NCBI GenBank assembly: GCA_942493375.1
Contig: OW818698.1
Coordinates: 5,270,001 to 5,334,000 of the forward strand
DNA length: 64,000 nt
Source: G942493375 sp942493375
GTDB taxonomy: Bacteria > Armatimonadota > UBA5829
Reading direction: 5' to 3'
Both the position numbers and the translations under genes were made by a program. This document shows, piece after piece, positions 62,733 to 64,000 of this stretch. The notes beneath the pieces were generated by a model. It saw only the letters and a program-made list of their open reading frames with translations. It was not told the DNA's origin and did no database searches. Positions within the stretch are counted from its first letter, which is position 1. Each line of letters opens with the position of its first letter.

Positions 62733-64000
62733 ATGAAACCTGGCATTTGTAAAATATCAAATATTCTCTTGATAGTATGTGCTCTTGTTGGAATTGCTGG
62801 ATATAGATCAGGAGCAATTACAAAGAGTGAGGCAACAGTAACAATTCCACGAGCTAACATGGGCGCTGCCGAAGTGCCATTCTTATATGATTATACGAAC
62901 AAAAGAATCAGTCTGATCAAAAAAGCTACCTGTCTCGCTAGTTTTGATGAGCAGGCGGTCATCTTTTATATCAATATTCCCAAAAAGGCTGACTATAAAC
63001 CGGGTGGACTGGATGTGCGAGATGGGGCTATATGGAACGATGACAGGATTGAAGTATTCCTGCAGCCCTATGGAACTGCTTCTATGTATCAGTTTATAGT
63101 GAATGCAGCAGGGACTCTGTATGATTCCCGCGATAAAGATAAAGGCTGGAATGGTTCAGTTGCATACAATGTACAAATCAATCCCGACAGCTGGAACGTT
63201 CATATCAGGGTGCCTTTCTCAGATATGGACTTCAATCTTGGAGACGGTAACACATTCAAGTGCAATGTGGCAGTTGCTTCCAACGAACCCGGAAACACTT
63301 TCTGCTTGACATGGAACCAACTGCCGATTGATTTTATGGATGTATCTTTATTCGGAACATTGAGGCTTGCCACCAATTCACTGTGTGTTAAGAGTCTGAG
63401 CCTGAGTGATATCATATATGGCCCGGAGGGGGCAGTTGTCACTGCTGACTACACTGTTTTTAACCCATCTGATAAAGAACAGGTTGTTGCAATGCCTGGT
63501 GGCAGCACCGCAGTCCCTGCAGGATCTGAGGTTAAGATATCCGACAAGATCAAGCTGGACACAAAGTCGGTTACTGTCATGAATCTCTCCGTTGGTGAAG
63601 TGTTTAAATATAATGCTGAATTGGTAAACAGCATTGTCCCTCAGATCGAGCTTGTTGCCAATAATCCTTACGATTTTACTGTCAAAATTCGCAATGCTGA
63701 AGTAATGTCCCGGTTTGTTGACTCAGTTACTCTCAGTGTTGATGGCAAACAGGTGTTAAAGAGTCTTCTGAGTGAGTTAAGCAAAAAAACACTCAGCACA
63801 AAGACATGGAAACCCGGAGACCACAAATTCGAATACACATTCCTCTCCAAAGATGGAATAGCTTTCACCAAAGCTTCTGAGAATGTTTTTACATTCAAAC
63901 AGGAAAAATCCGGTTATACAATCGCTAAACTGAATGCATCCCGCTACTATGCTCCAGTTAGTTATAAGAACAATAGAGTATCCGCTGCGCGAAGCGTATA
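62733..64000 (+). CDS. Exported beta-rich protein with CBM9-like domain, 3' end missing
   Basis: ATG 62733 follows AAAGGAAA. The frame stays open to the window end, so 422 codons are visible. The N-terminus is hydrophobic (ISNILLIVCALVGIAG), consistent with export. Residues 60-210 fit a CBM9/DOMON-like sugar-binding fold: VIFYINIPKK, IWNDDRIEVFLQP, YQFIVNAAGTLYDSRDKD and WNVHIRVPFSDM. More beta-rich domains follow with no catalytic motif yet. The C-terminal part is outside the window and may hold a catalytic domain of DUF4091 type like the protein at the window start, which is a guess. Confidence 0.75.
   Translation, partial: MKPGICKISNILLIVCALVGIAGYRSGAITKSEATVTIPRANMGAAEVPFLYDYTNKRISLIKKATCLASFDEQAVIFYINIPKKADYKPGGLDVRDGAIWNDDRIEVFLQPYGTASMYQFIVNAAGTLYDSRDKDKGWNGSVAYNVQINPDSWNVHIRVPFSDMDFNLGDGNTFKCNVAVASNEPGNTFCLTWNQLPIDFMDVSLFGTLRLATNSLCVKSLSLSDIIYGPEGAVVTADYTVFNPSDKEQVVAMPGGSTAVPAGSEVKISDKIKLDTKSVTVMNLSVGEVFKYNAELVNSIVPQIELVANNPYDFTVKIRNAEVMSRFVDSVTLSVDGKQVLKSLLSELSKKTLSTKTWKPGDHKFEYTFLSKDGIAFTKASENVFTFKQEKSGYTIAKLNASRYYAPVSYKNNRVSAARSV

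Overview
The window is a 64 kb stretch of chromosome from a heterotrophic, polysaccharide-degrading bacterium. It carries about forty protein-coding genes and no tRNA or rRNA gene that I could recognise. Three things point to a bacterium of the Armatimonadota or Planctomycetota/Lentisphaerota kind: a prepilin-like protein with an H-x9-DG motif, several DUF4091/DUF6259-type secreted sugar-processing proteins, and repeated UroD-fold proteins mixed with glycosidases. The phylum is an inference, because no ribosomal gene is present. GTG and TTG starts are common, and many intergenic gaps are filled by palindromic repeats.

Layout. 1-7542: a truncated DUF4091 protein, a YhcH/YiaL-type protein, two tandem GH20-like paralogues, an epimerase and a large exported glycosidase-like protein. 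7555-11409 (minus): a hybrid histidine kinase and a stand-alone response regulator. 11639-16475: a sugar isomerase-like protein and two large TIM-barrel glycosidase-like proteins. 16593-23972: an unknown zinc-ribbon protein, a GH20 hexosaminidase divergent from a GH94 phosphorylase, and a GH51-like arabinofuranosidase. 24301-27078: an amidohydrolase and a secreted nuclease/phosphatase-fold protein. 27202-31432 (minus): carA-carB, where CarA has lost its amidotransferase residues. 31551-40750 (minus): DUF6259 protein, epimerase, GH38 alpha-mannosidase and a beta-helix protein. 40975-49746 (minus): a small unknown protein, then a compact catabolic cluster (PfkB kinase, E1 alpha, E1 beta, class II aldolase, UroD-like, GH2, UroD-like) with a divergent DeoR regulator. 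50785-55763: M14 peptidase, pilin-like protein, an exported caspase/SUMF1 fusion and a CsgG/FlgO-like exported protein. 56167-59039 (minus): AraC regulator, nucleoside hydrolase and UroD-like protein enclosed by inverted repeats. 59479-62474 (minus): MBL hydrolase, FAD oxidoreductase and TlpA-like thioredoxin. 62733 to the end: the start of an exported protein that runs off the window.

Together the genes suggest attack on complex heteroglycans containing mannose, hexosamine, possibly fucose and arabinose. Exported and cytoplasmic glycosidases release sugars, and epimerases, isomerases, a sugar kinase and an aldolase feed them into central metabolism. Several of the large glycosidase-like proteins have no family that I can assign firmly.

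The most unusual observations are the CarA subunit without its catalytic triad, the exported caspase-SUMF1 protein beside a CsgG-like protein, several families of dispersed palindromes (one of 74 bp in three full copies, another with compensatory base changes), and a three-gene regulator/enzyme cassette bounded by 68-69 bp inverted repeats.
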